A program made the position numbers and the translations under genes. Below the pieces are notes generated by a model. It saw only the letters and a list, made by a program, of their open reading frames with translations. It was not told the origin of the DNA and made no database searches. A DNA stretch of 64,000 nucleotides from Chenggangzhangella methanolivorans (GTDB lineage: Bacteria > Pseudomonadota > Alphaproteobacteria > Rhizobiales > Methylopilaceae), in assembly GCF_019797865.1 (NCBI RefSeq), contig NZ_CP081869.1, forward strand, positions 2,108,001-2,172,000, given 5' to 3'. Below, piece after piece: positions 7,703-17,096 of the stretch (within the stretch, counting starts at the first letter, position 1; each line of letters opens with the position of its first letter).

Positions 7703-8479
7703 CGATGCCGGGCGCCCCTGTTGGCGACGACGATCTCGCCGCCCTCGTGGACGGACGCCTTACGCCCGAACGCCGCGCCGCGGTTGAGGCCTGGCTCGCG
7801 GAACACCCCGACGCCGCCGCCCGTGTCGAGGCGGACCGCAGCCAGCGTGATGACCTGCGCGCGCGCCTCGCGTTCAAGGTCGAGGAGCCGATCCCGTCGA
7901 GGCTGAGGATCGCGAACATCCGCGCCGCTCGCCGCGCGCGCAGCCTTGGTCAGCTTCGCCGTCGCAGCCGCGGTGGCGCTGGTCGCGCTCGGCGGCGCAG
8001 GCGGCTGGGTCGCCAAGGACGTCGCGGGGACGGGCCAGGGCGCAAGCTCTTCGCCCGTCGCCTTCGTGTCCGACGCCGTTGGCGCTTATCGAACCTTCGT
8101 GGTCGAGGTCGCGCATCCCGTCGAGGTCCGCGCCGGCGACGAGGCGCATCTGATCACCTGGCTTTCGAAGCGCATCGGCAAGCCGCTGAAGGCGCCCGAC
8201 CTTACCGGCTTCGGCTTCCGCCTGATGGGCGGGCGCGTCCTTCCCGCAGGCGCGGGCGCCGCTGCGATGCTGATGTATGACGATGACGCCGGCACGCGTC
8301 TCACCGTCTATGTCCGCGCCGACAAGGGCGCCGAGACCGCGTTCACGTTTCTGCGCGAGGGCGAGGTCGCCACGTTCACCTGGCTCGACCGCGGCTTCGG
8401 TTTCGCGGTCTCGGCCAAGGCCGACCGCGACCGACTGCTGCCGATCGCCGAAGCCGTTTACAAGGACCTGGGCGCGTGA
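7699..8479 (+). CDS. Membrane anti-sigma factor of the ECF sigma (frameshifted)
   Basis: The cytoplasmic N-terminal part (GDDDLAALVDGRLTPERRAAVEAWLAEHP) is the usual zinc-less anti-sigma domain that grips the sigma factor. After about 80 residues the frame changes near 7940. A single membrane helix (VSFAVAAAVALVALGGAGGW) and a periplasmic domain follow, ending in a conserved WLDRGFGFAVSAKADRDRLL. Start GTG at 7699 overlaps the sigma stop; an ATG two codons on (7705) is an alternative. It should hold the sigma factor at the membrane until a periplasmic signal arrives. Confidence 0.75.
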
Positions 8480-8498
8480 CGCGCCGGGTCCCGAGAAA

Positions 8499-9383
8499 AT
8501 GACGCTCGAGCAGCTCCGCATCTTTGTCGCTGTCGCCGAACGCGAGCATGTGACCAAAGCCGCGCAGGACCTGAACCTGACGCAATCGGCCGTCAGCGCT
8601 GCGGTGTCGACGCTCGAGGCGCGCTACGCCACAAAACTTTTCGACCGCGTCGGGCGCAGCATCGTGCTGACGGAAGCAGGAAGAATGTTTTCGGCGAGGC
8701 GCGCAGCGTGCTCGCCCGCGCCTCGACCGCAGAGCAGGCGCTGACAGATCTCTCTGGCCTCAAGCGCGGACGCTTGGCGCTCGCGGCAAGCCAGACGGTC
8801 GCGGGATACTGGCTCTCTCCGCTGATCCACGACTTTCGGCGCGCCTATCCAGGCGTCGAGGTCAGCCTCCAGATCGCCAACACCGACGATGCGGCGGCGC
8901 TCATCCGCAACGGCGAGGCCGATGTCGGCATCGTGGAGGGCGAAATCGACGATCCGCTTCTCGCTTCCGAGACGGTCGCCGAGGACGACATGGTCCTGGT
9001 CGTCGCGCCGGGACATCCATGGATCGGATCAGCCCCGAGTTCGGGCGAGGATCTCATCGCCTCGGAGTGGACTTTGCGTGAGCCGGGCTCGGGCACGCGC
9101 GCGATCTTCGAGGGCGGCCATCGAGACGGCTGGAGTCTCAATGGAAAAGTTCGACGTCATGGTGCTCGCCTCTAACGAAGCGGTGCGCTCTGCCGTCGAA
9201 GCCGGCGCAGGGGCGACGGTGCTGTCGCGCCTGGTCGCCAAATTCTCGATCGCGACCGGCGCGTTGGTCGTCGTGCCGTTCCAGCTCCCGACGCGCCGCT
9301 TCCTGTCGCTGCGGCATCGCGAGCGCCACGTCACGAAGGCCACGCAGGCTTTTCTCGACATGCTCCAAGACGGGAAGACGTGA
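8499..9383 (+). CDS. LysR-family transcriptional regulator, CysB/CbbR-like (two frameshifts)
   Basis: An N-terminal winged helix (MTLEQLRIFVAVAEREHVTK, then QDLNLTQSAVSAAVSTLEA) is followed by a substrate-binding domain with GRLALAASQTVAGYWLSPLI and a final VPFQLPTRRFLSLRHRER. The frame changes near 8690 and near 9115; the three pieces together make a protein of normal length, about 295 residues. Its stop overlaps the start of the uracil-DNA-glycosylase-like gene (GTGA). The C-terminal domain resembles regulators of sulfur and carbon assimilation. Target genes are unknown. Confidence 0.72.
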
Positions 9384-10024
9384 CCTCGGGACTTCTCGAC
9401 AACGCCGTGGCGATCGCGGAGCGCGCCGACGCGTTGGGCTTGCCTCACGTCGCTCCGCTCGAGGCCTACGCGGAACTTCTGCGCCAGCGCCACGGCAACG
9501 TTCCGCATTTCGATCCGTTCGACGGCGGGGTCGGCGCCCGCCTGCTCGTCCTGCTGGCGACGCCCGGGCCGAGCACGGCGTTGATCCGTTTCACGTCCCG
9601 GGACAATCCCACCGGCACTGCGCGAACGCTTCGACGGCTGTTCGACGCCTCGGAGATAGATCGTCGCGAGACCGTGCTCTGGAACGCCGTGCCCTGGATC
9701 CTGCCTCGGAGGGGAGCCCAACTTGGCGTGCCCCGAAAACGCGATATCGGGTACGCGCGCCTGTCACTTCGGGCGCTGCTGGAGCTCCTTCCTCAGCTCG
9801 AGGCAATTCTCCTTCTGGGCAGGGTAGCCTCTGAAGTTGCGTTGTCTTCATTCGTTGAGAGCGCGCATCCCGTCGTCATCGTCGCCCCACACCCGAGCCC
9901 AGCGAACCTCGCGGCGAACCGATCATTTGGTGACGAGCTTGAGCGTCGCTTCGGTCAGGCGGCCAAGGCGTTGATCCGAGACGACCAGACACCTGAATAC
10001 GTTCTCCGCAGAGACGCCACGTAG
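9380..10024 (+). CDS. Uracil-DNA glycosylase superfamily protein
   Basis: A 214-residue protein with a GTG start overlapping the LysR stop. Two landmarks place it in the uracil-DNA-glycosylase superfamily: the segment LLVLLATPGPST, resembling the water-activating loop (GxxPG), and the late motif HPSPANL, resembling the DNA-intercalating H-P-S-P loop. Between them TVLWNAVPW matches the central strand. No iron-sulfur cysteines are seen, so it is not a family 4 or 5 enzyme. It may cut damaged bases or be a diverged member. The link to the LysR gene is by overlap only. Confidence 0.65.
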   Translation: MTSGLLDNAVAIAERADALGLPHVAPLEAYAELLRQRHGNVPHFDPFDGGVGARLLVLLATPGPSTALIRFTSRDNPTGTARTLRRLFDASEIDRRETVLWNAVPWILPRRGAQLGVPRKRDIGYARLSLRALLELLPQLEAILLLGRVASEVALSSFVESAHPVVIVAPHPSPANLAANRSFGDELERRFGQAAKALIRDDQTPEYVLRRDAT

Positions 10025-10206
10025 CTGACCTTGAGGACGTCCGTTAAGGTCAATCTGTCGAGCTGCGGGAAACCGCTCGGCGCCAGCACCTGCCATTTCA
10101 CACGGCGCCGAAAGCGGACATCGAGGTGTCGATGCTCAAAAGGTGGCGTTCGTCATTGGTTTCTGCGAGGCGTTGACCCGCGGTCGCGACCGCGGGAGTT
10201 TTCGAG

Positions 10207-11715
10207 ATGACGCCCATTACGGGGATCCGTACGGACCGAGCAGCTCTTCAGCAGGTGATCGCCGGATTGACCGACGGCATCGTACTGATCGAACCAGACG
10301 GCGCATCGCCTGGGCAAACGACGCCGCGCTTGCGATGCATGGCACCAAGACATCGCAGGGCTTGGCTCAGACGTTGACGGCTACCGCCAGCGCTTCCGGC
10401 TTCGCTTCAGAAACAATCATCCGCTGCCCGCCGGCCGTTACCCGATCGACCGCGTGGTCGCCGGCGAGACCTTCTCGGACGTGACCGTGGAAGTGTCACC
10501 GGCCGCGACCCCGAGCGGACATGGGTTCACACGATCCGCAGCCTCGTCGTGGTGAACGAGGCGGGAGACCCGGATCTCCTTGTGCTGATCATCAAGGACG
10601 AGAGCGAGCACTACGAGGCCGAGGACCGGTTCGAGAGCTCGTTCAACGCCAATCCCGCGCCCGCCCTCATCTGCCGTCTTGAGGACCAGGTCTTCGTCCG
10701 CGTGAACCAGGGCTTCATCGATATGACGGGCTACGACCGCGGAAACGTCGTTGGCCGCACGGTGAAAGAACTCGACATCTTCTCGACCGCCCCGGACCGC
10801 GACATCGCATATGAACGGCTGGGCGAGGGACGCGTGATCACAGATGGAAGCCGAGGCGCCGCTTCCCGGCGGCGGAGGGCGTGCGGTCATCGTCGCGGGC
10901 CAGCCGATCGACGTCGAAGGCGTGGCCTGCATGCTGTTCACCTTCGCCGACCTCGAGGGACGCCGGAAGGCCGAGAGCGCGCTGAAGGAAAGCGAGCGGA
11001 GGTTCGCGTCTTCGTTCCGCCTCTCTCCGGTCGCGGAAGCGATGTCGAAACTCAAGGGCTGCGTCTTCACCGAGGTCAACGACGCGTTCGTGCGGCTGGT
11101 CGGGCGGCCGGTCGAAGAGATCGTGGGCCGCAGCGCGGCGGACTTTCATCTCTGGGAGGACGTCGGCGAACGCCGCGCCCTGGAGGCCGCCATCAAGGAC
11201 GCGGGCGGGGTGGATCAGCACCCCATGCGCCTCAGGGCGAAAGACGGCTCGTTGCTCGACTGCGTGGTCTCGGCCGAGACCGTGGCGATTAACGACGAGG
11301 ACTGCGTGCTCTGGGTCATCCAGGACGTGACCGAACGCAAAAAGACGAGGACGAGCTGATCGTCGCGATCGAAAGCGTCATGGCGGACACCTCCTGGTTC
11401 AGCCGCAGGATCGTCGAGAAGCTCGCAGGCCTCAGGCAAACGTCGCGTCCGTCGAAGTTCATCGCCTCGACCGCCGAACTCGCTGACCTCACCGACCGCG
11501 AGCGCGAGATCCTCGGCATGATCTCGGAGGGGTTGGACAACGCCGAGATGGGCGAACGCCTGAGGCTGTCGACCAATACGATCCGCAACCATGTGGCGTC
11601 GCTGTTCCGGAAGATCGGCGTGAATCGCCGCGCGGCCGCGGTCGTATGGGCGCGAGAGCGTGGCATTTCCGGCCTCGCTTCCGCGTCCGTGAAACGCCCG
11701 CGTTCGCGCAGATAG
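10207..11715 (+). CDS. PAS-domain LuxR-type transcription regulator (four to five frameshifts)
   Basis: The pieces add up to one protein of about 500 residues. The first PAS domain starts near the ATG (LQQVIAGLTDGIVLIEPDG, then RIAWANDAALAMHG). A second PAS follows (FESSFNANPAPALICRLEDQ) and a third (FASSFRLSPVAEAMSKLKG ... VTERKKT). The C-terminal LuxR helix-turn-helix reads LTDREREILGMISEGLDNAE, then STNTIRNHVASLFRKIGVN. The frame changes near 10310, 10370-10500, 10840 and 11345. PAS domains sense redox, light or ligands. It stands just upstream of a 21-bp palindrome that recurs before csbD, so it may control these stress genes. Confidence 0.7.
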
Positions 11716-11722
11716 ATCCTAC

Positions 11723-11743
11723 AGGACTAGTCGGACTGGTCCT
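11723..11743 (+). promoter_or_regulatory. 21-bp palindromic operator upstream of the PRC-barrel gene
   Basis: AGGACT (11723-11728), nine bases, GGTCCT (11738-11743), followed by GCCGT. An almost identical site lies at 12663-12683, before csbD, including the same trailing GCCGT. Both stand about 100 bases upstream of their start codons. It begins eight bases after the stop of a LuxR-type regulator gene, the likely binder. Confidence 0.6.
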
Positions 11744-11848
11744 GCCGTCCATTACGCGAACGGGAGGAGATCTCCAAATCCGGACAGAGGCGATCGGCGG
11801 CCGCCATCCGGCGGCTGACGGTTCGCCGTATGAGATTGGGAGACGACC

Positions 11849-12250
11849 ATGAAGACGATCATCGCCGGAGCGGTTCTGGCCGCAGCGCTGTCCTCGACCG
11901 CTTATGCTCAAGACGTCGCGATGAAGGCGGTCGCGTTCAAATCGGTGGAGAAGACCGACAAGCAGGCGTTCGCCTCAAACCTCGTCGGCCTCGACGTCTA
12001 CAACAACGCCAACGAGGACGTCGGCGAGATCAAGGACGTGGTGATGGGCGCCGACATGAAGGTCACTGGCCTCGTCATGTCGGTCGGCGGCTTCCTCGGC
12101 CTCGGCGCGAAGTACGTGATCGTGGATCCGAGCTCTGTCGTCGTCTCGCACGACGACGCCAAGAAGGAGTGGACCGCAAAGGTCGACGCCACCAAGGAGC
12201 AGCTCACGGCTGCGCCCGAGTTCAAATACGAGGGCAAGTTCGACGACTGA
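11849..12250 (+). CDS. Secreted PRC-barrel domain protein
   Basis: A 133-residue protein with a signal peptide of about 20 residues (ending AYA) and one PRC-barrel (SNLVGLDVYNNANEDVGEIK, then GGFLGLGAKYVIVDPSSV). PRC-barrels are small beta-barrels that mediate protein contacts. Secreted single-barrel forms are common alphaproteobacterial stress proteins. Start ATG has GGGAGACGACC just before it; the same leader precedes csbD. The palindrome at 11723 suggests shared control with csbD. Confidence 0.78.
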   Translation: MKTIIAGAVLAAALSSTAYAQDVAMKAVAFKSVEKTDKQAFASNLVGLDVYNNANEDVGEIKDVVMGADMKVTGLVMSVGGFLGLGAKYVIVDPSSVVVSHDDAKKEWTAKVDATKEQLTAAPEFKYEGKFDD

Positions 12251-12273
12251 TCGAACGCCCGCCGACACCTGAA

Positions 12274-12302
12274 ATCGTCCGCATCCTATGGGTGCGGGCG
12301 AT
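12274..12302. terminator. Hairpin between convergent genes
   Basis: ATCGTCCGCATCC and GGGTGCGGGCGAT can form a 13-pair stem (with G-T pairs) around TAT. It lies 23 bases after the PRC-barrel stop and just before the end of the opposing small gene. It probably ends transcription from both sides. There is no T-run. Confidence 0.45.
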
Positions 12303-12313
12303 CTGTCGTGGGT

Positions 12314-12538
12314 TCAGGCCGGCTTCGTCAGCAGGCCATTGATCAACGCCCACAGCGCCTGCTGTTCCGGCCCGTTCCCTGCGAGAAGAAACAGCGGCAA
12401 GGTCACCTCGGTCGAGGCGCCGCCCGACGGTATGTTCGCCTGATGGCGGACGAAGGGCTGGCCCGTCGCGTCGTCTTTGACCAGCGACCAGCGGTCTCCG
12501 TTTTCACTTGCGTACAAGCCGATGTTTTCCGCGGACAT
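12314..12538 (-). CDS. Small conserved-looking hypothetical protein
   Basis: A 74-residue soluble protein beginning MSAENIGLYASENGD. The pattern (DRWSLVKDDATGQPFVRHQAN, then a hydrophobic strand TLPLFLLAG and a C-terminal helix EQQALWALINGLL) looks like a real compact fold and not a shadow frame. No signal peptide is seen. It is flanked by stress genes on the other strand. I do not recognise a named family. Confidence 0.5.
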   Translation of the reverse strand: MSAENIGLYASENGDRWSLVKDDATGQPFVRHQANIPSGGASTEVTLPLFLLAGNGPEQQALWALINGLLTKPA

Positions 12539-12662
12539 TCAGCGCTCTCCCAATCTCGCCAGACGCGATTATCGCGGCTGATCGCTGTCCGCGCGCCGCC
12601 GGCCGAGCGATCATTATCGGCTCCTGAGCCGGCCGCGTCGGATCTTCCGAGAAAGGTCCTTC

Positions 12663-12683
12663 AGGACCAATAGGACTGGTCCT
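12663..12683 (+). promoter_or_regulatory. 21-bp palindromic operator upstream of csbD
   Basis: AGGACC (12663-12668), nine bases, GGTCCT (12678-12683): a perfect 6-9-6 palindrome. With the site at 11723 it shares the right part GGACTGGTCCTGCCGT. It lies 97 bases before the csbD start codon. Confidence 0.6.
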
Positions 12684-12780
12684 GCCGTTTCTGTAACGAC
12701 GCCGCTCAAGTCCTTAACTCCCCTCAGCGACGGACGATCCCGCCATCCCGGCGGTTTCGTCAGAAACGTGGGAGACGACC

Positions 12781-12962
12781 ATGGACAAGAACCGCATCGA
12801 AGGCGCCGCCAAGGAAGCCAAGGGCTCCGTGAAGGAAGCGATCGGCAAGCTCACGGGCAACGAAGCGACCGAAGCCGAAGGCAAGGCCGACAAGGTCGAA
12901 GGCAAGCGCAGGGCGCTGTCGGCAAGGCAAAGGACACAGTCCGCGACGCCGTCAAGAAATGA
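12781..12962 (+). CDS. CsbD-family stress protein (frameshifted)
   Basis: A small hydrophilic protein of about 60 residues, almost all Ala, Lys, Glu and Gly: MDKNRIEGAAKEAKGSVKEA, then GKADKVEGK, then (after a frame change near 12905) QGAVGKAKDTVRDAVKK. This is the CsbD repeat pattern; the family is induced by general stress in many bacteria, with unknown molecular role. The leader GGGAGACGACC and the upstream palindrome match those of the PRC-barrel gene. Without the correction the frame would run into the next gene, which I reject because that gene has its own start and ribosome site. Confidence 0.75.
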
Positions 12963-13059
12963 CCATCTGAGCCAACGCGCTGGGCGAGACGTCGATGGCG
13001 GCGTCCCGCAGGACGGCGCGCCCGCGTGCGCGGCCGTTCGGACTGCGAGGAGCGAAACG

Positions 13060-13980
13060 ATGACTGACATTCCCATGGCCGGGACGGCGACCGGACCGAT
13101 CGCCCATAGCGCGAGCGTCGAACGAACCGCGGCTTTCAACCAGATATCTTGGGGGGCGGTGTTCGCGGGCGTCGTGCTGGCGCTGACCGTCCAGTTCCTG
13201 CTGAACCTGCTCGGCGTCGGAATCGGCGCGGCGGCAATCGATCCGGGCGCGTCCGACAATCCCGGCGCCGGCGCAGCCTCGATCTTCGGCGGCCTCTGGT
13301 ATGTCGTGGCCGGACTAATCGGCGCTTTCGCCGGCGGCTATGTCTCGAGCCGCCTGTCAGGCCGACCCTCCACGTCTACCGGCTCGTTCCACGGCCTCGT
13401 GACCTGGGCGGTCACCGCGCTGGTGGTCCTCTATCTGCTCACGACCTCGGTCGGCGCGCTTGTGGGCGGCGCGTTCAGCGGTCTGTCGGGCGCGATCGGC
13501 GGCGTCGGCAGAGCGGCTTCGACCGCGGCTCAGGCGGCGGCTCCCTCGCTCGCCAACATGAACCCGATGGCCGACCTCGACCGCCAAGTTCGCGAGACAA
13601 GCGGCAGCGACCCGGCGGCGCTTCAGGCCGGAGCCGTCGCGGCGATGCAGGCCGTCGTGAGCGGCGACCCGTCGAAGATGGCCGAGGCCAAGGATCGCGC
13701 CGCCGTCGCGCTCGCCAAGGCGCGCAACATCCCGGTCGAACAGGCTCGCATTCAGGTTGACGACTACGAGGCCAAGTACCGCCAGACGGTGGCGCAGGCC
13801 AAGCAGAAGGCGACCGAGGCCGCGGTGACGGCCACCAAGGTAGTGTCGCGCGGAGCGCTGCTGGGCTTCGTCGCCCTGCTGCTCGGCGCCGTCGCCGCAT
13901 GGTTCGGCGGAGCCGCCGGCACGAGCCGTGCGACCGCCGCGTTGGTCTCCTCATCCGCCACGGCGCGTCCCCGCGCCTGA
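13060..13980 (+). CDS. PhnA-like membrane stress protein
   Basis: A 306-residue protein with ATG preceded by GAGGAG. Two hydrophobic hairpins fill the first half (WGAVFAGVVLALTVQFLLNL, the Gly-rich GGLWYVVAGLIGAFAGGYVS, and VTWAVTALVVLYLLTTSVG), an Ala-rich soluble coiled part follows (residues about 150-260), and a last membrane helix near 265-290 ends it. This layout matches the alphaproteobacterial proteins annotated PhnA-like. They have no shown link to phosphonate use. It follows csbD by 97 bases, so they may form a stress operon. Confidence 0.65.
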   Translation: MTDIPMAGTATGPIAHSASVERTAAFNQISWGAVFAGVVLALTVQFLLNLLGVGIGAAAIDPGASDNPGAGAASIFGGLWYVVAGLIGAFAGGYVSSRLSGRPSTSTGSFHGLVTWAVTALVVLYLLTTSVGALVGGAFSGLSGAIGGVGRAASTAAQAAAPSLANMNPMADLDRQVRETSGSDPAALQAGAVAAMQAVVSGDPSKMAEAKDRAAVALAKARNIPVEQARIQVDDYEAKYRQTVAQAKQKATEAAVTATKVVSRGALLGFVALLLGAVAAWFGGAAGTSRATAALVSSSATARPRA

Positions 13981-14014
13981 GCGGCCGCAGGGCGTTTCCC
14001 CCGGCCTCTGCGGT

Positions 14015-14050
14015 GGGCGGGATCTCCGTGAGATCGGGGGTCCCGCCCTT
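14015..14050. terminator. Strong hairpin between convergent genes
   Basis: GGGCGGGA (14015-14022) pairs with TCCCGCCC (14041-14048), followed by TTAT; an inner ATCTC/GAGAT pair adds stability. It lies between the ends of the PhnA-like gene (plus) and the PAS kinase gene (minus), so it can serve as a terminator for both. Confidence 0.6.
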
Positions 14051-14095
14051 ATCACGACCCAACCCGTTATGCGGGCGTTGATGGAATGTCGCGGC

Positions 14096-15331
14096 TCAAG
14101 CGGCTTTGGGCGTCGCGAGCGGCATTCTGAACGTGAAGCGGGTTTCCAGAGGTCCTGACGCCACGTCCAGCGTCCCGCCATGAGCTTTGGCGATTTCGGA
14201 CGCGATGTGGAGGCCAAGTCCCAGCCCCTGCAGGCTTCCTCGGACTTCCCCGCGGAAGAACGGCTCGAACAGCTTCGCCATCGCATCCTCCGGGATCGGT
14301 GCGCCGCCGTTCGCCACCGACAATTCGAAACCGTCGTCGACTGTGCGCGCAACGAGCCGGACGGGGACCTCCGCAGAACCGTGGGTCAACGCGTTGCCCA
14401 GCAGGTTCGAAGCCATCTGCCCGATGCGCGAGCGGTCGCAATCCACTGGCGCTGTCAGATCGATCCTTGTTTCGATGAGCCTGTCGGGTTTGCCGACGCG
14501 CAGTTCTTCGACGACTTGCAGCAGAACTGGTTCGAGGGGCGCCGCGGCGTTCCTGTTCAGCGTGATGCCGCCGCCAAGGCGGCCACGGGCGAAGTCCATC
14601 AAGTTGTCGATCAGACCCGCCATCCGGACGACGCTTCCCTGCATAAGCCCGAGGACGTGTTTCGCCTTGTCGGACTGCTCTTCGCGCAGCAGCAGCAACG
14701 CGCCGCTGTCGATCGAGGAGAGCGGATTGCGAAGATCGTGGCCGAGCACTGCGATGAACTGCTCTCGAAGGTCTCCGAGTTCACGCTCGGCGAGCAGCCC
14801 CTTCTCGCTGCTCAGTCGCGCGGAGACCGCTTCGTCGATTCTCGCTTCTAGCTCAAGGTTGAGTTTCTGAAGGGCGGCCTTGGCGTCTTCGGCCGCCCCA
14901 CGTTGCGCAAGAAGTTCGCGCTCATGGCGACGGCGCTCGGTCGCCTGGAAAATGGTGATCCGGGTGAAGAGCAGCTTTCCGTCTTTGTCGCGGCGCTCGG
15001 AAGCGTTCGCCAAAATCGGCAGGCGATCGCCTTCGGCGATGAGGTCCAGTGCGACCTCGTGGAGATATCCCTGCATCCGAAGAAGCGGGCTCACATGTGT
15101 CTCAAAGAAGATCTTGGAGGGCACGCTCATGAGGTCGTGCAGCCGGCTCCCGAGCAGATCTTCCGCTCGACGGCCAAGCCACACGGCGAGCGTTGCGTTG
15201 GCCTTGACGATACGGCCAGCCGGCGAGAGCGACAGATATCCGCAGGGGGCGTTCTCGTAGAGGTCCGCGAGATCTTCGGAGGGTCCGTCCATTACGTCTT
15301 GCGCCAACTCAGACAAAGGCGCGGATCGCAT
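14096..15331 (-). CDS. Cytosolic PAS-domain sensor histidine kinase
   Basis: A 411-residue kinase without membrane segments. A PAS domain covers residues about 20-135 (LYENAPCGYLSLSPAGRIVK). A coiled helix leads to the His-phosphorylation site GHDLRNPLSSID, and the ATPase domain follows with N (LLGNALTHG), G1 and the G2 box GLGLGLHIASEIAKAHGG. Its start overlaps by 23 bases the end of the RsbQ-like hydrolase gene. In Bacillus, RsbQ supplies a ligand to the PAS domain of the RsbP phosphatase. Here the hydrolase is coupled to a PAS kinase, which suggests the same sensing logic with a different output. Confidence 0.85.
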   Translation of the reverse strand: MRSAPLSELAQDVMDGPSEDLADLYENAPCGYLSLSPAGRIVKANATLAVWLGRRAEDLLGSRLHDLMSVPSKIFFETHVSPLLRMQGYLHEVALDLIAEGDRLPILANASERRDKDGKLLFTRITIFQATERRRHERELLAQRGAAEDAKAALQKLNLELEARIDEAVSARLSSEKGLLAERELGDLREQFIAVLGHDLRNPLSSIDSGALLLLREEQSDKAKHVLGLMQGSVVRMAGLIDNLMDFARGRLGGGITLNRNAAAPLEPVLLQVVEELRVGKPDRLIETRIDLTAPVDCDRSRIGQMASNLLGNALTHGSAEVPVRLVARTVDDGFELSVANGGAPIPEDAMAKLFEPFFRGEVRGSLQGLGLGLHIASEIAKAHGGTLDVASGPLETRFTFRMPLATPKAA

Positions 15332-16105
15332 CGATGACCTCGTCGGGCGCGCTCAGGTTCGGACAGTGGCCGGTTGCGTTCAGGATGACCAGCTCGCTGT
15401 TCGGCAGATGGTCGTGGACGTAAGCGCCCACCTGCGCCGGCGCGATGACGTCCTCGCTGCACTGGAGCACGAGGGTGCGTGTAGAGACCCTCGGGAGGTC
15501 GGCGCGGTTGTCCGACGTGAAGGTCACGCGAGCGAAGGCCTTGGCGATCTCAGGGTCGGTTCGGCAAAAGCTGTTGTTCAGCTCCTCGCCAAGTTCTGGC
15601 CGATCGGGATTGGCCATGATCACCGGCGCCATGGCGGCGGACCACCCCAAAGGATTTTCCTCGAGGAGGTCGAGCAGTTCGTCGATCTGGTCCGCTGAAA
15701 ACCCCCGACATAGCCGTCGTCGTCGATGTAGCGTGGAGATGGGCTGACCATGACGAGCGCTTCGAAGATTTCGGGCGCACGGATCGCGGCGATCGCCCCG
15801 ATCATCGCGCTCACCGAATGGCCGACGAAGATCGCCCCCCGGAGCCCGAGGTCACGCGCGATCTCCACAACGTCGTCGGCATAGCCCGACAGGTCGGCGT
15901 ATTTCGCCGGGTCGTAAGCCGACAGGTCGGAGCGACCCGCTCCGACATGGTCGAACAGCACTGTGGCGTAGCGGTCCTCGAAAGCGGGGGCCACGAAACG
16001 CCACATGTTCTGATCGCACCCGAACCCGTGGGCGAACATCATCGTCGTCGTTCCAACGCCGCTGATTACGTTGTTGCGCGTTGCCGAAGACAAATCGAGC
16101 CTCAA
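15309..16105 (-). CDS. rsbQ: RsbQ-like alpha/beta hydrolase (frameshifted)
   Basis: The first part (RNNVISGVG, FAHGFGCDQNMWRFVAPAF, DHVGAGRSDLSAYDPAKY, FVGHSVSAMIG, PSPRYIDDDGYVGGF) matches RsbQ closely; Ser in GHSVS is the nucleophile. The frame changes near 15640, and the rest holds the Asp (CSEDVIAP) and the His (NATGHCPNLS) of the triad. RsbQ relatives include the plant karrikin and strigolactone receptors KAI2 and D14. It makes or binds a small hydrophobic molecule for a PAS domain. It overlaps the PAS kinase gene, its probable partner. The single shift fits sequence error. Confidence 0.78.
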
Positions 16106-16182
16106 GTTTTCCGGAGATTAGGCGGGCTCGAAGGCCCGGTCCATGACGTGGTTCGAAAGGGTCGCACGCGGCGCCGGTCGCT

Positions 16183-17047
16183 TCAGACGGTCCCAACCAC
16201 GCTGACCTCGACCGCCATATCGTCGAACGCGTCTGCGGCGCCGACATAGCTCCCCGACACCGGCATGATCTGCCGTATGTCGCGCGCCACCGCGACCGGG
16301 ATCAGGTTGGCCCCGCCGACACTGCGGTTCGTCGGATCGAACGTCACCCAGCCCGCGCCCGGCAGATAGACCTCCGCCCTGGCGTGGGTGGACCCGAGGC
16401 CGCTCGAACCGATGAGATCCCGTGCCGGATCGTGCAAGTAGCCGGACACGAGCCGGGCGCCGAATCCTAAGCTGCGGGCGGCCTCGGCGAACAGAGTCGC
16501 GAGATCGCGGCAGGAGCCGCGGCGCGATCGAGGGTTTCGAGCGGCGACTGCGTGCCCTCATCCTCGCGGACCTCGTAGGCGATCTGGTTCGCCACTCCGG
16601 TGGAGGTCCTTGAGCAGCGAGAGGTGTCGGTGGGCCGGGAGTAGACGAAGCCACCGGCCCAGACCCGAAGCCGTCCGCCCCGATCGAGGTGCTGGTTCAG
16701 CGTCAGCGACCCGAGGTCGGTCCGCTCGTCGTCGGAATAGGGAACGGGTACTCGATCGCGGAGGCCGCAATAGGGAAGATCGGCCACGCAGGGGCGTCGA
16801 GGTCGATCTCGGCGACGCTCTCGATCACGAGCTCCGCGGTCATCGCCTGGAACGTGACGGTCGCCACGCCGTTGCCGAACACGTCCTGGGACCATGCGAC
16901 GGCCGCGTTCGGCGTGATCGTCAGGTCGATCCGCTCGAGTTTCAGCTCCCGGCTCTCGCGAGGGCGCAGGACGAGCCTATGAGCCTGAAGGCGCACCGGC
17001 GCCCTGTAGCGATAGGAGGTTCGGTGGCGGATGGTGACCGGGGCCAA
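16183..17047 (-). CDS. Transglutaminase-like protein, first of a tandem pair (three frameshifts)
   Basis: Start TTG at 17047 has GAGGAG five bases upstream. The N-terminal half is the beta-sandwich of this family (IRHRTSYRYRAPVRLQAHRL). The transglutaminase core follows: a helix with ANQIAYEVREDEGTQSP, the Cys region (in a changed frame), His in STHARAEVYLPGAGW and Asp in VTFDPTNRS. The frame changes near 16730, 16615 and 16515. These proteins are bacterial relatives of cysteine proteases with unknown substrates. The intact neighbour at 17097-17951 is a paralog. Confidence 0.65.
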
Positions 17048-17096
17048 GCAAGCTCCTCGAACTGGTGGGCGCGAACCGTCTGGCCGATGGACAGCT

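Noticed and set aside
12781-13980. CsbD and the PhnA-like protein as one long protein
   Set aside because: The join depends on a frame break in csbD. The second gene has its own ATG with GAGGAG.
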